This document shows, in pieces, positions 33,288-42,324 of a stretch of DNA of 64,000 nt. Made by a program: the position numbers and the translations under genes. How positions within the stretch are numbered: the first letter of the stretch is position 1; each line of letters starts with the position of its first letter. The stretch covers positions 186,001 to 250,000 of the forward strand of contig NZ_REFR01000015.1 of the NCBI RefSeq assembly GCF_003688555.1. Direction: 5' to 3'. Source of the DNA: Eilatimonas milleporae (lineage in GTDB: Bacteria > Pseudomonadota > Alphaproteobacteria > Sphingomonadales > Kordiimonadaceae). The notes beneath the pieces are model-generated. The model was not told where the DNA came from, did not search any database, and was given only the letters and a program-made list of their open reading frames with translations.

Positions 33288-34178
33288 CTAGAAGGCGTGG
33301 AAATGTGCGGCGTTATCGAGCGCGAATTTGGCGAAGCTGGTCGGACGACGACCGAACGCCGTTTCAAACTGGTCGGCGTGAACAGAGGCGAAAGCACCCT
33401 CAGCGCCGGCGGCATAGACACCTCCGATTTCAACCGGTGTCCCGACAGCCTTCGAATGCTTTTCAAACGCCGCCGGATCCTTGTTCCATTGGAACGCCCG
33501 GCCGGTGGCGAGGCTGATCCGGGCACGCATGTCTTCGCCGGTTAGCGCCTCTGGACCGGTGACACAGATTGGTTCATCCGGAAGCTCAGCTTTCGGACGT
33601 AACAACAAGTCCGCCGCGGCGAACGCGATATCGCGCGCGTCGACCATCGCCATGCGTCCGTCTCCGGAGGGCAGATAGAACGTGTCGTCTCCACGCTGAT
33701 AAAGCCCGGGAACGATCATGAAATGCTGCATGAAGATCGTCGGGCGTAGGATAGCCTGCTCCACGTCCATGGCACGCAGCATCTCTTCCCCCGCCCAGTG
33801 CGCCGCTGGCGGCGTGCCTTCAACGGACCCCTCCGAGGTCGGACGAGCCGCGTCGTTGCTGATTTTCACGATGCGTTTCAAACCGCGCGCCGCGCTGAGG
33901 ACAGCTTCCTGCCACGCAACCATGTCGCCCACCATGGGCGTGATCATGCACATGCGATCGACGCCATCGCCAAAGACTTCGGCAAGATCCGCTGCATCGG
34001 TCGTGAACCGCACTGGATGCACGATCGCGGGATCGATCGCCGTCAGCAGCTGGGCCGAGGGGCTATCGGGATCGCGTGTCGCGACCCGGATTTCGCCGAC
34101 ACGCGGATCGATCGACAGGAGGTGAACGAGTTCGCGTCCGATGTTACCGGTCGCGCCTGTGACAAGGGTGGTCGGCAT
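33288..34178 (-). CDS. NmrA-like NAD(P)-binding oxidoreductase or sensor
   Basis: The 296-residue atypical SDR begins LVTGATGNIGRELVHLLS at residues 4-21 (GxxGxxG nucleotide-binding loop). It has IVKISNDAARP, LRPTIFMQHFMIVPGL and YLPSGDGRMAMVDARDIAFAAADLLL, the last being the usual NmrA/azoreductase-like pattern. The catalytic YxxxK of classical SDRs is absent. Substrate is unknown; quinone or NAD(P) redox sensing are options. It heads a probable unit with the F420-like and LysR genes. Confidence 0.88.
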   Translation of the reverse strand: MPTTLVTGATGNIGRELVHLLSIDPRVGEIRVATRDPDSPSAQLLTAIDPAIVHPVRFTTDAADLAEVFGDGVDRMCMITPMVGDMVAWQEAVLSAARGLKRIVKISNDAARPTSEGSVEGTPPAAHWAGEEMLRAMDVEQAILRPTIFMQHFMIVPGLYQRGDDTFYLPSGDGRMAMVDARDIAFAAADLLLRPKAELPDEPICVTGPEALTGEDMRARISLATGRAFQWNKDPAAFEKHSKAVGTPVEIGGVYAAGAEGAFASVHADQFETAFGRRPTSFAKFALDNAAHFHAF

Positions 34179-34365
34179 GGGGCTATCCTTTTTGAACTTC
34201 AGTTAAACGATCTGCACACCCCGATCGGAGACTATTTTTACTTTCGCCTGGTCGCTGATCGTCAAAGCGCTCAATTGAAACTAGCCGAGCACTTGCGCGG
34301 TAAAGAGTGACTCACCTTCTCTGGAGACACTGTTGAATCAACCGCATTGCGTCATTGCTGCGTCG

Positions 34366-34851
34366 TCAGAGCAAAATGAAATCGGCACCGTAGTACGTGA
34401 TTTTCAGATCGCCGCCTGAGACCTTTAGACGCCAGGTCTCACGCAAGAGGCGATTGAATGGCCCGTCTTCGGTCATCGCCACATTGATTTCGCCAGGACC
34501 GCCCTGCCATTCACCAGTGTGGTGCAGGAGGAATTGAGCGTGAAAGCCCCCGGTCGCGTCTCCGGCGACTTCGATCCCGCTGATCTCGTGATACTCCCAC
34601 GGACAATGGGCCAGCCAATCCGTATACCAAGCACGAAAGCCGTCATGGTCGCGTATCTGGACCGGCCCGAAGTCGAGGTGCATGTCCTCCGGGTCAAAAT
34701 GCTGGAGGAACCAGTCGGCGGGCGCAAGATGACTGAAATGGGCGAAGACGTCGAAGATCAATCGGCGAACATCATTGCTGTTCAGGAGAGCGACGTCGAC
34801 CGGTTTATGGCGCAGCGCCTGCACTTCTTTTGGGGTGATGGCGTCTGCCAT
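34366..34851 (-). CDS. NTF2/SnoaL-like protein (third gene of the ALDH operon)
   Basis: The 161-residue cytoplasmic protein has an NTF2 alpha+beta cone fold: VRRLIFDVFAHFSHLAPADWFLQHFDPEDMHLDFGPVQIRDHDGFRAWYTDWL and later WRLKVSGGDLKITYYGADFILL. SnoaL-like proteins act as isomerases, hydratases, cyclases or binding proteins; the reaction is not evident. ATG 34851 overlaps the end of the SDR gene and has GAGGAGC upstream. An in-frame ATG at 34866 is a less likely start. Confidence 0.85.
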   Translation of the reverse strand: MADAITPKEVQALRHKPVDVALLNSNDVRRLIFDVFAHFSHLAPADWFLQHFDPEDMHLDFGPVQIRDHDGFRAWYTDWLAHCPWEYHEISGIEVAGDATGGFHAQFLLHHTGEWQGGPGEINVAMTEDGPFNRLLRETWRLKVSGGDLKITYYGADFILL

Positions 34852-34852
34852 G

Positions 34853-35614
34853 TCAAAGCTCCTCATTCGTTGGACGGACGATCATTTCGCTGACCGCGAC
34901 GTTCGGCGGTCGCGTCACCGCGAAGAGAACCGCTTCGGCGATATCCTCCGGTTCAAGAGGCGTGACAGATTCCATCCACCGACCAATGTCCTCGCGGATG
35001 ACGTCGTCTTCGATCTGCTGGGCAAGCTCGGACTTTACGATGCCTGGCATGATTTCAGTTGTGCGCACGCCAGTGCCGATCAGTTCCTTGCGCAGCGTTT
35101 CTGTAAAGGCAGCGACGGCAAACTTGGTCGCTGAATAAACGGCGAAGTTCGACGAGGTGTGCCGCGCCGCGAGCGATGACACATTAACGACATGGCCTGT
35201 TTTGCGATCGACCATATGTTCTGCGGCCTTTTGCGTCAGTTGCATAAGCCCCATCAGATTGATTTCGACCATGCGCCGCCATTGATCCGTGTTGGTCCCA
35301 AGAACCGGCGCAACCAGCATGACCCCAGCAATGTTAGCGAGGATATCAACCGATCCGAGCGCGGTCTTGGCGTCGGCAAACGCCCTTTCGACGCCCGCAT
35401 TGGTCGCAACATCGGCGGACAGCGCCACCGCCGCATCAGAGCGTTTCGTCTCCTGATTGAGGTCTTCAGCAAGTGAAGCGAGGCGGTCGGCCCGGCGGGC
35501 GACAAGAGCCACCCGCGCGCCGGCACTTGCCAGAGCGCGGGCTGTCGCGGCGCCGATACCAGAAGAGGCTCCCGTCACAATCGCGGTTTTGTTCTCAAGC
35601 GAAATATCAGTCAT
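34853..35614 (-). CDS. Classical short-chain dehydrogenase/reductase
   Basis: The 253-residue SDR has the TGASSGIG nucleotide loop at 14-21, ARRADR at 39-44, NIAG at 94-97 and the catalytic Ser146/147 in NVSSLAA. The catalytic pair is Tyr160 and Lys164 in YSATK. It is likely an NAD(P)-dependent alcohol dehydrogenase producing an aldehyde or ketone for the linked ALDH. Its start codon overlaps the ALDH stop and its ribosome-binding site GGGAGGTGAA lies within the last ALDH codons, so the two are translationally coupled. Confidence 0.93.
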   Translation of the reverse strand: MTDISLENKTAIVTGASSGIGAATARALASAGARVALVARRADRLASLAEDLNQETKRSDAAVALSADVATNAGVERAFADAKTALGSVDILANIAGVMLVAPVLGTNTDQWRRMVEINLMGLMQLTQKAAEHMVDRKTGHVVNVSSLAARHTSSNFAVYSATKFAVAAFTETLRKELIGTGVRTTEIMPGIVKSELAQQIEDDVIREDIGRWMESVTPLEPEDIAEAVLFAVTRPPNVAVSEMIVRPTNEEL

Positions 35615-37050
35615 TATTCACCTCCCTTCGGCTCGAAGATGACGGCCTTGGTCTGGAGAAATTCCTCGTACCCCATAGGTCCCATGCATCGCCCGTAGCC
35701 GGTCATGCGATAGCCGCCGAAGGGCGCCGTGAGGTGGAAGGCGAACGCATTGAGGCCGATCTGGCCGGTGCTCATCCGCTTGGCGACACTCAAGGCCCTG
35801 TCGTGGTCGTTCGAAAGAACCCCACCATGCAGTCCGTATTCAGAGTCGTTGGCGATACGCACGGCGTCATCGACGTCGTCATAGGGGATGACAACGAGCA
35901 CTGGTCCGAAGATCTCTTCCCGTGCGATCCGCATGGAATTGTCGACATTGTCGAAGACTGTCGGCTTGACGTAGTAGCCTTTTTCGAGGCCGTCCGGCGT
36001 CTCCGGCCCGCCGACGGCGAGCGTCGCGCCTTCCTTGATGCCGACCCGGATGTAGTCTGTGACGGTCTGTTTCTGCTTCGCTGAAACCACAGGACCGAGG
36101 TCCGTATCTGGATCTTCAGGATCGCCGATCTTCATGGCGTTTACATGGGCTACGAGCGCCTCGACGATCGCTTTGTGGCTGGAGCGCGGTACGAGGAGGC
36201 GGCTCCACGCGGCGCAGAGCTGACCGGAATTCGAAAAAATTGCGCCCGCGGCGACCTCGGCCGCCTTTCGCGGGTCGAAATCGTCCAAAACGATGCAAGC
36301 GGACTTTCCGCCAAGTTCGAGAACTGCCTTCTTGGGTCCCTTTGCGGCGGCCTCTGCGATCCTCCGCCCACCGCCAGTGGAGCCCGTGAACGAAACAAGA
36401 TCAACCTCCGGATGCTCGATAATGGCTTGTCCGACCACCGACCCGGCGCCGGGGACGACATTGTAGACGCCCTTCGGCAGACCTGCTTCCTCCAATAGTT
36501 CTGCGAGGACGAGCACATCAACAGATGTCTGTGTCGCCGGCTTTTGCACCACCGTGCAGCCAGCGAGCATCGCCGGCACGGCCTTATCGACCATCATGAT
36601 GAGGGGGTTGTTCCAGGGTGTTATGGCGCCGACAACGCCGTAAGCTTCGCGAATAACAAGAGCGCCATTGATGGGTTGTTCGTGCTGATAGCTTTCAGCG
36701 AGATCCACAAAGGCTTCGGCGGCGTTGCCATTTTCATCGACGAGAAAGCTCCGGCAGATTTTAACCGGCGCACCCATTTCGCGCGTCACCGTCACCGTCA
36801 GGCGTTCGGCGTTTTCCCGGTAAAGGTCCACGAAGCGTCTCATGATCGCAACACGCTCGCCCATGGGGCGCGCCGCCCATGAAGCGAATGCGGCCCGGGC
36901 AGCGCACGCTGCTTTGTCGACGTCTGACGTGTCGCCCATCGCCACTCGGGCATAGATATCCTCTGTGGCAGGATTGATCAGATCGACTGTCTCCGACCCG
37001 GACGGTCGGACCCGTTCGCCGTCGATCCATAAGTAATCATAAGTCTCCAT
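35614..37050 (-). CDS. NAD(P)-dependent aldehyde dehydrogenase
   Basis: The 478-residue protein has a full ALDH fold and catalytic set: PWNNP at 145-149, the cofactor loop FTGSTGGG at 221-228, Glu245 in LELGGKSACIV and the nucleophile Cys279 in SNSGQLCAAW. The C-terminal EEIFGPVLVVIPY and ENAF-region equivalents are present. It oxidises an aldehyde to the acid; substrate unknown. It is first in a three-gene operon with SDR and NTF2-like genes, suggesting stepwise oxidation of an alcohol. Confidence 0.95.
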   Translation of the reverse strand: METYDYLWIDGERVRPSGSETVDLINPATEDIYARVAMGDTSDVDKAACAARAAFASWAARPMGERVAIMRRFVDLYRENAERLTVTVTREMGAPVKICRSFLVDENGNAAEAFVDLAESYQHEQPINGALVIREAYGVVGAITPWNNPLIMMVDKAVPAMLAGCTVVQKPATQTSVDVLVLAELLEEAGLPKGVYNVVPGAGSVVGQAIIEHPEVDLVSFTGSTGGGRRIAEAAAKGPKKAVLELGGKSACIVLDDFDPRKAAEVAAGAIFSNSGQLCAAWSRLLVPRSSHKAIVEALVAHVNAMKIGDPEDPDTDLGPVVSAKQKQTVTDYIRVGIKEGATLAVGGPETPDGLEKGYYVKPTVFDNVDNSMRIAREEIFGPVLVVIPYDDVDDAVRIANDSEYGLHGGVLSNDHDRALSVAKRMSTGQIGLNAFAFHLTAPFGGYRMTGYGRCMGPMGYEEFLQTKAVIFEPKGGE

Positions 37051-37254
37051 GCTTACTCTCCATTGTTAGGCGCACGCCGGTATGCGACAGGTTGCAGTGG
37101 TTCTGCGCTGACGTCTGGCAACTGACGACGCCAACAGCCGATTTCATGCTTCGAGGATAAGGAGCAGCCGGCGGGAGTGATTTCTGGAAACTGACGAGCG
37201 ATGGCAGAATTTGAACATTCGGTCCGCGCGCTTGATTTGTACGGGCATGACAAC

Positions 37255-37289
37255 AAAAAAAAGCCCGGCGCGTGCGATGACGCGCCGGG
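37255..37289 (-). terminator. Intrinsic terminator of the NTF2-like gene
   Basis: On the minus strand CCCGGCGCGT (37289-37280) pairs perfectly with ACGCGCCGGG (37273-37264) and runs into eight T (37262-37255). It lies about 50 bases past the stop of the NTF2-like gene at 37341 and separates that gene from the ALDH operon. The ALDH promoter must therefore lie between 37,255 and 37,050. Confidence 0.85.
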
Positions 37290-37340
37290 TCCGACAAACG
37301 CTTTGGCCGCTGTTCCTGCCAAGGGGGGCAGAGGCAGGGT

Positions 37341-37757
37341 CTAGGTGCGGGCTCGGGGGTTCCCGGCGGCCAGTTCGCGCAGCGGATTATAGTATTCGAT
37401 GAATTCTTTCATCTTGCCGTCAACGACGCGGATCACGTTGACATATTGCTGGTCGTAGGGCTTGCCTTCGTCCGTCGTCGAGGTGTTGCTCCACTGAATG
37501 AGCGCCCATTCCGGATCGGCCAGCGCGTCATACTTGAAGCCGACGACCTTCATGCTCTTGCGTGTTTTCCAGCCACCGATGAGCGCGCGCTCAATGATAG
37601 CGTCCCGGCCTTCGATCCGCTCGGGCGCGCCTTCGGCCGCATAGGGATAAATGAAGACGCAGTCTTCCGCGAGGATGGCGCGGTGCCCATCGAAATCCTG
37701 CTCTTCGGTGTATTTGAGAAACTGCTCGACGACCGAGCGTGTGTCTGGAGGTGTCAT
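37341..37757 (-). CDS. NTF2/SnoaL-like protein
   Basis: The 138-residue protein has an NTF2-like fold: TRSVVEQFLKYTEEQDFDGHRAILAEDCVFIYPYAAEGAPERIEGRDAI, WALIQWSNTSTTDEGKPYDQQYVNVIRVVDGKMKEFIEYYNPLRELA. The closing GKMKEFIEYYNP is typical of ketosteroid-isomerase-like and SnoaL-like proteins. I chose ATG 37757, which has AAAGAGG five bases upstream; an ATG at 37772 is an alternative. It is terminated by its own hairpin and so is probably monocistronic or follows the porin gene. Confidence 0.85.
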   Translation of the reverse strand: MTPPDTRSVVEQFLKYTEEQDFDGHRAILAEDCVFIYPYAAEGAPERIEGRDAIIERALIGGWKTRKSMKVVGFKYDALADPEWALIQWSNTSTTDEGKPYDQQYVNVIRVVDGKMKEFIEYYNPLRELAAGNPRART

Positions 37758-37922
37758 CTCAGCCTCTTTCATTTCACCTATCAACCGATGCTTCGGTTCG
37801 AGGAAGCATCGAGAACAGGCTGAGCGTAGCGAGCCGACTTCACCGGCGATTTCACAATTCCAATGAGGTTTTGTGCGATCATGATTTTGGCAGACACAGC
37901 GCCCCGGGAGGATCACGCCATC

Positions 37923-39140
37923 TCAGAACGAGAGCCCCGTGCGAAGTCCGAAGATGAGTTCGTCGCCCCTATCATCCGACATCGCCATTTGGACGGTCGG
38001 GGTGAGCTCAAATCCTGGGATCACGTTCCATCGGTAAAAGGCTTCTGCGGTCAGCACGTCCTCTGCCGAAGCCGCTTCTCGGCTCCACGCGACGCCAATA
38101 CCGACGCCGTCGGAGGCTCGCAGAAAAGGGTTATTGAAGACAAGCACAGCCGCCGCGTTCTGCTCGACAGGACTCAAATCCTCCTCGGCATATCCATAGC
38201 GCAGACCCACGGACCATTCTGGACGGAGCCGCAAGTCATAGGTGGCGATCATCCCCCAGCCTTCCGGGCGCCCGGCCGCATCCGGCTGGCGATACACCGT
38301 TGCCTGGACATAGTGTGGCGGCGGCGGTGTCCCACTGTCGGGGCGCCAGGGTTCAGACATGAGGTAAATGGATCCGAGGACGTAAGGCCCATCAATGTCG
38401 AAATCGAAGCCGTTCACCTCCGGCGCGGCGTCGACCACCGCAGCGGTGACGCCCCAATGACGATCTGCGGGTTGCCACCGCGCGTATAGCCCGACGGAAT
38501 CGCCGGGCCATGGGGCGGTAGGCGCCAGAGACATCGCCGAAGACTGAAAGTTTCGAAACCGATTGGTCGTCAGTGGGCTGAATGAGAAGTTCGCCCGCAA
38601 AGCGAACTTGCCGAACGCCGTGATGAGCGCGTCGTCGAACAGGGCTTGCCGATAATACAACTGCCGAAGTCTGGTGAACTCTCCGGCCGAGTTGAGGGCG
38701 TTGGGTGAGAATGCCGGACCAAAAGCCGCGTTAAACGCTGTGCTTGCCGTCCCACCGATTTCGTGGCGGTTTTCGACATAGGCGATGACGGACCCCTGGT
38801 TCGGGGCGGCACGGTTGAAGATGTCCCACCGCACAGCCAGACCGGCGAGCCCTGCGCTAGACACCTCGCCCTCATCCACATCCGTGTAGATGCCCGCGAA
38901 GTGATTTCCCGCATAGCTGATGCCATAGTCTTGGCGAAGACGATCTCTTGCCGCCGGCAAGGTCTCAAAGACGGTGTCCAGCAAGCGGCCGGGCGCTGCG
39001 GGTCCATCCTGTTCCTCGATCAACTGCTCTGGATCAACGACGGAGTCCTGCGCCAAAGCGGCGGGGGCAAATGGAGCGATGGCGTAGAAAACGCATACGC
39101 TGGATACCTGCAAAAGTCGTTCTTGGCCTTGCAAAATCAT
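37923..39140 (-). CDS. OprB-type carbohydrate-selective porin
   Basis: The 405-residue outer-membrane protein has a signal peptide ending ...PAALAQDS (about residue 31). A beta-barrel of alternating strands follows, with DYGISYAGNHFAGIYTDVDEG, LRQLYYRQALFDDALITAFGKFALRANFSFSPL and a final Phe (FGLRTGLSF), as expected for a barrel recognised by the Bam machinery. Strand patterns match the OprB family. It would bring a small substrate, possibly a sugar or aromatic compound, to the cargo enzymes. Confidence 0.85.
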   Translation of the reverse strand: MILQGQERLLQVSSVCVFYAIAPFAPAALAQDSVVDPEQLIEEQDGPAAPGRLLDTVFETLPAARDRLRQDYGISYAGNHFAGIYTDVDEGEVSSAGLAGLAVRWDIFNRAAPNQGSVIAYVENRHEIGGTASTAFNAAFGPAFSPNALNSAGEFTRLRQLYYRQALFDDALITAFGKFALRANFSFSPLTTNRFRNFQSSAMSLAPTAPWPGDSVGLYARWQPADRHWGVTAAVVDAAPEVNGFDFDIDGPYVLGSIYLMSEPWRPDSGTPPPPHYVQATVYRQPDAAGRPEGWGMIATYDLRLRPEWSVGLRYGYAEEDLSPVEQNAAAVLVFNNPFLRASDGVGIGVAWSREAASAEDVLTAEAFYRWNVIPGFELTPTVQMAMSDDRGDELIFGLRTGLSF

Positions 39141-39241
39141 CCCCCGGACTCACCTCAAATGGCCATGCCTTTTCTTGCACCTCCATCCGCGAAGCAGCAC
39201 CCAGAGGACCGACGACGCTCAAAAGAAGCCTGAACAGCGGA

Positions 39242-39742
39242 TTACTCGCGCGCGGGTGAGGTCAGGACCCGCGCGTCAGAGAGCGCCCGATTGATCAGAT
39301 ATGTGTCAGCATACTGAACCAGCGTATCCAGCTTTCCGTCTGCATCGACCGTCCAGACATGGATGAAGGGCGCCCGATGGATCGTGTCGGTATTGCGCGG
39401 TGTGAATACATAAGTACCGAAACTGAAGACCGACTGCTCGCTCGCCTCGACCTTTTCGATCTTGACCGCGATGTTATCGAACATCTCGAAATAGAATGGC
39501 GCTAACTGCTCTTCGACCTGAGCCCGCGTGGTCAATGTTTCACCGCCGAAGAAGCCCGGTGCATGGCGCCAGTCCAACTCGTCGGCGAGCATCGAGTAAT
39601 CACGCGTCGCGTACCATTGCTCGACGGTCTCAATGCGTTCGTCGGCCGAAAGCTGTCGCTCTTGGACTATTGCAAGGGCTGGCGTTGCAAGGATGACGGC
39701 AGCGACACCCGATACAAGAGTTCTCTTCAATTCACTCTCCAT
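39242..39742 (-). CDS. Exported NTF2-like protein
   Basis: The 166-residue protein has an N-terminal signal peptide (MESELKRTLVSGVAAVILATPALA). An NTF2-like domain follows with ADERIETVEQWYATRDYSMLADELDWRHAPGFFGG and PFIHVWTVDADGKLDTLVQYADTYLINRAL. It resembles the cytoplasmic NTF2-like proteins of this cluster but is periplasmic. The start at 39742 is chosen for the signal peptide; the frame runs upstream to 39970 with no support. It is divergent from the beta-propeller gene across 331 bases. Confidence 0.82.
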   Translation of the reverse strand: MESELKRTLVSGVAAVILATPALAIVQERQLSADERIETVEQWYATRDYSMLADELDWRHAPGFFGGETLTTRAQVEEQLAPFYFEMFDNIAVKIEKVEASEQSVFSFGTYVFTPRNTDTIHRAPFIHVWTVDADGKLDTLVQYADTYLINRALSDARVLTSPARE

Positions 39743-40073
39743 AATCCGTGCGATTGACGCTGCAGTCGCTGACAGTAAAGACCGCCGTCTTCCGCCGGCT
39801 GCGCAACGAATGTACTGCTTGGCTGCGGTTGGGCATTTCAAGATGCTGACGGGGTTTTTCGTAAATCGAACATCGGCGAGCGGATGGCTTGCAGTCGGGT
39901 TTCTCCGACCCGGCCCCAGCCAAGGGCTCATGGCGTCGGCACGCCTGTTTTCAGTATGTTTGAATTCCACAAAGCAAAGTCGCGAATTCGAAACGCCCCG
40001 CGACGAAAACTCTCTATTTCTCTGATCGTGCTTCGAATGGACTTAAGCCAACATCTGAACGCGCGGGGTAACG
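39743..40073. other. Divergent promoter region
   Basis: These 331 bases separate the minus-strand exported NTF2-like gene from the plus-strand propeller gene. They hold no supported gene and are poorer in G+C toward 39,960-40,060. Both promoters must lie here. I could not fix -35 and -10 elements or a regulator site with confidence. Confidence 0.4.
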
Positions 40074-41432
40074 ATGAGACTGAGACACTATGGAGTTGTG
40101 GCTGGTATTATGGCGCTCGCGCCCTTTAGCTCGGCCACAGCCGAGCCGCGGATCGATCTTGACGCCATCGATCATCGGGATGGCGCGCTTGAAAGGGTGG
40201 AGGCAGAGCGTTTGGCTCGCTGGGCGCCAGATACGTTCCTGGAAAGCCTGGTTGTCTTGTCCAATGGCGATTTGCTCATCCCCGATGCCATCGGACACGA
40301 CATCCTGCGGGCGACGCCCTCCGGCGATGTGTCCGTCTTCTTCTCCGGCGATATCAGCCCCATGGGCCTCGCGATCAGCATCGACAACACGGTCATCGCC
40401 ACAGGGCGCGACGGACAGGATCAGTGGAACATTTTTGTTTTCGCGCCCACGGGGGAGCTGCGTACCTCAATTCCCGTGGCGGACGCCGAAGGGTTGAACG
40501 GCGCGACCTTCCTTACCCCGACAGTGGTCCTGGCGAACGACGCTACGATCGGTCGGATCTTCCGGATCGATCTGGAGACCAACTCCGTCACCACTTGGCA
40601 TGAGCACGCGCTTTACCAGCGCGACCCGGAACAATCAGAGCTCATCCCCGGCATTAACGGTATCAAGATTTCGAAGGGCGCCGCCTATATCTCCAACACC
40701 AGCCAGATGACCATACTCCGCACGCCGCTAGAGGGCCCTGACTTCGCAGCCGGTGAACCGGAAATCCTCCACCGTGATCTGATCATCGATGATTTCTCTA
40801 TAGCCGCGGATGGAACCATTTACGGCACCACGCACATTTACAACACGGTGGTGCGGATTGAACCCGACGGCGGGCTTACCCGAATCGCAACGACCGAAGA
40901 TGGGGTTGAAGGCTCGACCGCAACCGCGTTCGGGCGAAGCGCGAACGATGCAGCACATCTCTATGTCGTGGGAGATGGTGGCTTCTATCTGGACCCTGAA
41001 AACGCAAATGAGGCTTTTCTGGTGCGCCTCGACGTCAATGACCCTGGCCTCTCCATCGCGGCATCCTTTGATCATATTCCGTATCCGGGAAAAATCGAAA
41101 CGCCTCCAGCGGCCTTGGTGACCTGCAGCACCGCGCCCGGAAAGAACGCCGCACGCAAACGCGCCGCCCCTCAGTATACGCGGTTCCTGGAGTTGAATGC
41201 ACCGCGGATCATGATGGCGGGGCAAGTCACCACCGAAGTGGGTGCGCCGCCCTCCGCTCGTCAGTATGTCTTCCGTGGCATGAGCGTGGGCGAGGCAGAA
41301 ACCCTGATGAGAGCCTCACCTTACTTCGTCGCAGGCGTATATGCGCGATGCGAAGGCACGGTGTTCACGCCCATGGCGGGTGACCTGCTCGGCGGTGTGG
41401 CTTGGGGCGATAGTGTGTCTCAGTCCGACTGA
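40074..41432 (+). CDS. Exported beta-propeller (SMP-30-like) protein with YciI-like tail
   Basis: The 452-residue protein has a signal peptide ending near SSATA (residue 23). The propeller, about 30-345, has repeated blade-like motifs such as ESLVVLSNGDLLIPDAIGHDILRATPSGDV, AEGLNGATFLTPTVVLANDATIGRIFRID and DDFSIAADGTIYGTTHIYNTVVRIEPDGGL, like gluconolactonase/SMP-30 proteins. From about 367, FLELNAPRIMMAGQVTTEVG and MRASPYFVAGVYARCEGTVF resemble the YciI/dimeric alpha-beta barrel fold. The two parts in one exported protein are unusual. A lactonase role is possible, but metal ligands cannot be assigned by eye. Confidence 0.78.
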   Translation: MRLRHYGVVAGIMALAPFSSATAEPRIDLDAIDHRDGALERVEAERLARWAPDTFLESLVVLSNGDLLIPDAIGHDILRATPSGDVSVFFSGDISPMGLAISIDNTVIATGRDGQDQWNIFVFAPTGELRTSIPVADAEGLNGATFLTPTVVLANDATIGRIFRIDLETNSVTTWHEHALYQRDPEQSELIPGINGIKISKGAAYISNTSQMTILRTPLEGPDFAAGEPEILHRDLIIDDFSIAADGTIYGTTHIYNTVVRIEPDGGLTRIATTEDGVEGSTATAFGRSANDAAHLYVVGDGGFYLDPENANEAFLVRLDVNDPGLSIAASFDHIPYPGKIETPPAALVTCSTAPGKNAARKRAAPQYTRFLELNAPRIMMAGQVTTEVGAPPSARQYVFRGMSVGEAETLMRASPYFVAGVYARCEGTVFTPMAGDLLGGVAWGDSVSQSD

Positions 41433-42229
41433 CACGATCCGTGGGTGCCCTCCGGCAGCGCACAGGGCTCGTTACGCACTTGTCCAGGCGTCACATCAAA
41501 CTGCTTTCTGAAGCACTGGGTGAAATGGCCCTGATGGGCGAAGCCGCAGGCATAGGCGATGTCGGAGAGGGTGGACTGTGTTGTCAACAGCATCTCCTTC
41601 GCCCTTTCGCAGCGGCGGCTCTGAACGTAGGTCCAAACCGCATCCCCGATCGACGCCTTGAACAAACGGGAGAAATGCCCGGGTGACAGGCAAGCGACGT
41701 CGGCAAGTTCCGCCACCGTCAAGCCTTCGCCAAAGTGCACTTCGATATAGTCAAGCACCCGAGCGATGCGGGGGTCCAGCGTGTCAAGGAAATCCAGACG
41801 CTCCTGATGCGCACGCTGACTTTGTGTGATGAGTACCTCGATGAGGCTCAAGCTTGGCTCGACCACATCCCGCGCCGTGTAAACCGATGCCCACGCGCGT
41901 CGAAGAAGTCGGGCGATCAAACTGTCGGTCAAACGTTGGGGCTCGGGCGGCGCGGCAAGCTGCTCCATACGTGCACTGATCACCCGCCCATGAGCGCTTG
42001 AGATCAGCCCGTCGCCGAGGGGCAGAAGAGCGGTTTCGCCGACGCACAGAGTCTCGTCCATGTCGGTCATGGTGAACCCGCGGGCGCGGCAGTCCAGGAC
42101 GAGGACGATTTCGCAGACCTCCCGCTCCGGCCACATTTCACCGCGCGCGAGCGTCAGCAGTCGCAATCGCTCGTCCGGCGGTCCGGCCGAACGCTGCCGC
42201 CCAGTAATATGCTCCGACGCGCGGTCCAT
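41420..42229 (-). CDS. AraC-family transcriptional regulator
   Basis: The 269-residue regulator has an AraC DNA-binding domain at the C terminus: IEVHFGEGLTVAELADVACLSPGHFSRLFKASIGDAVWTYVQSRRCERAKEMLL and then LSDIAYACGFAHQGHFTQCFRKQFDVTPGQVR. The N-terminal 150 residues would be the sensor part; the ligand is unknown. Its last codons overlap the 3' end of the convergent propeller gene by 13 bases, so the two transcripts may interfere. It probably regulates the local catabolic genes. Confidence 0.9.
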   Translation of the reverse strand: MDRASEHITGRQRSAGPPDERLRLLTLARGEMWPEREVCEIVLVLDCRARGFTMTDMDETLCVGETALLPLGDGLISSAHGRVISARMEQLAAPPEPQRLTDSLIARLLRRAWASVYTARDVVEPSLSLIEVLITQSQRAHQERLDFLDTLDPRIARVLDYIEVHFGEGLTVAELADVACLSPGHFSRLFKASIGDAVWTYVQSRRCERAKEMLLTTQSTLSDIAYACGFAHQGHFTQCFRKQFDVTPGQVRNEPCALPEGTHGSCQSD

Positions 42230-42324
42230 GGTCTCTGGAAAGCATGTCCGGGCCTGGCGGTATTCCGGACCGACCTGTTTTCAGGATTTGCAAAGATGGA
42301 AAGGCCGACGATCCTTGTACGACC

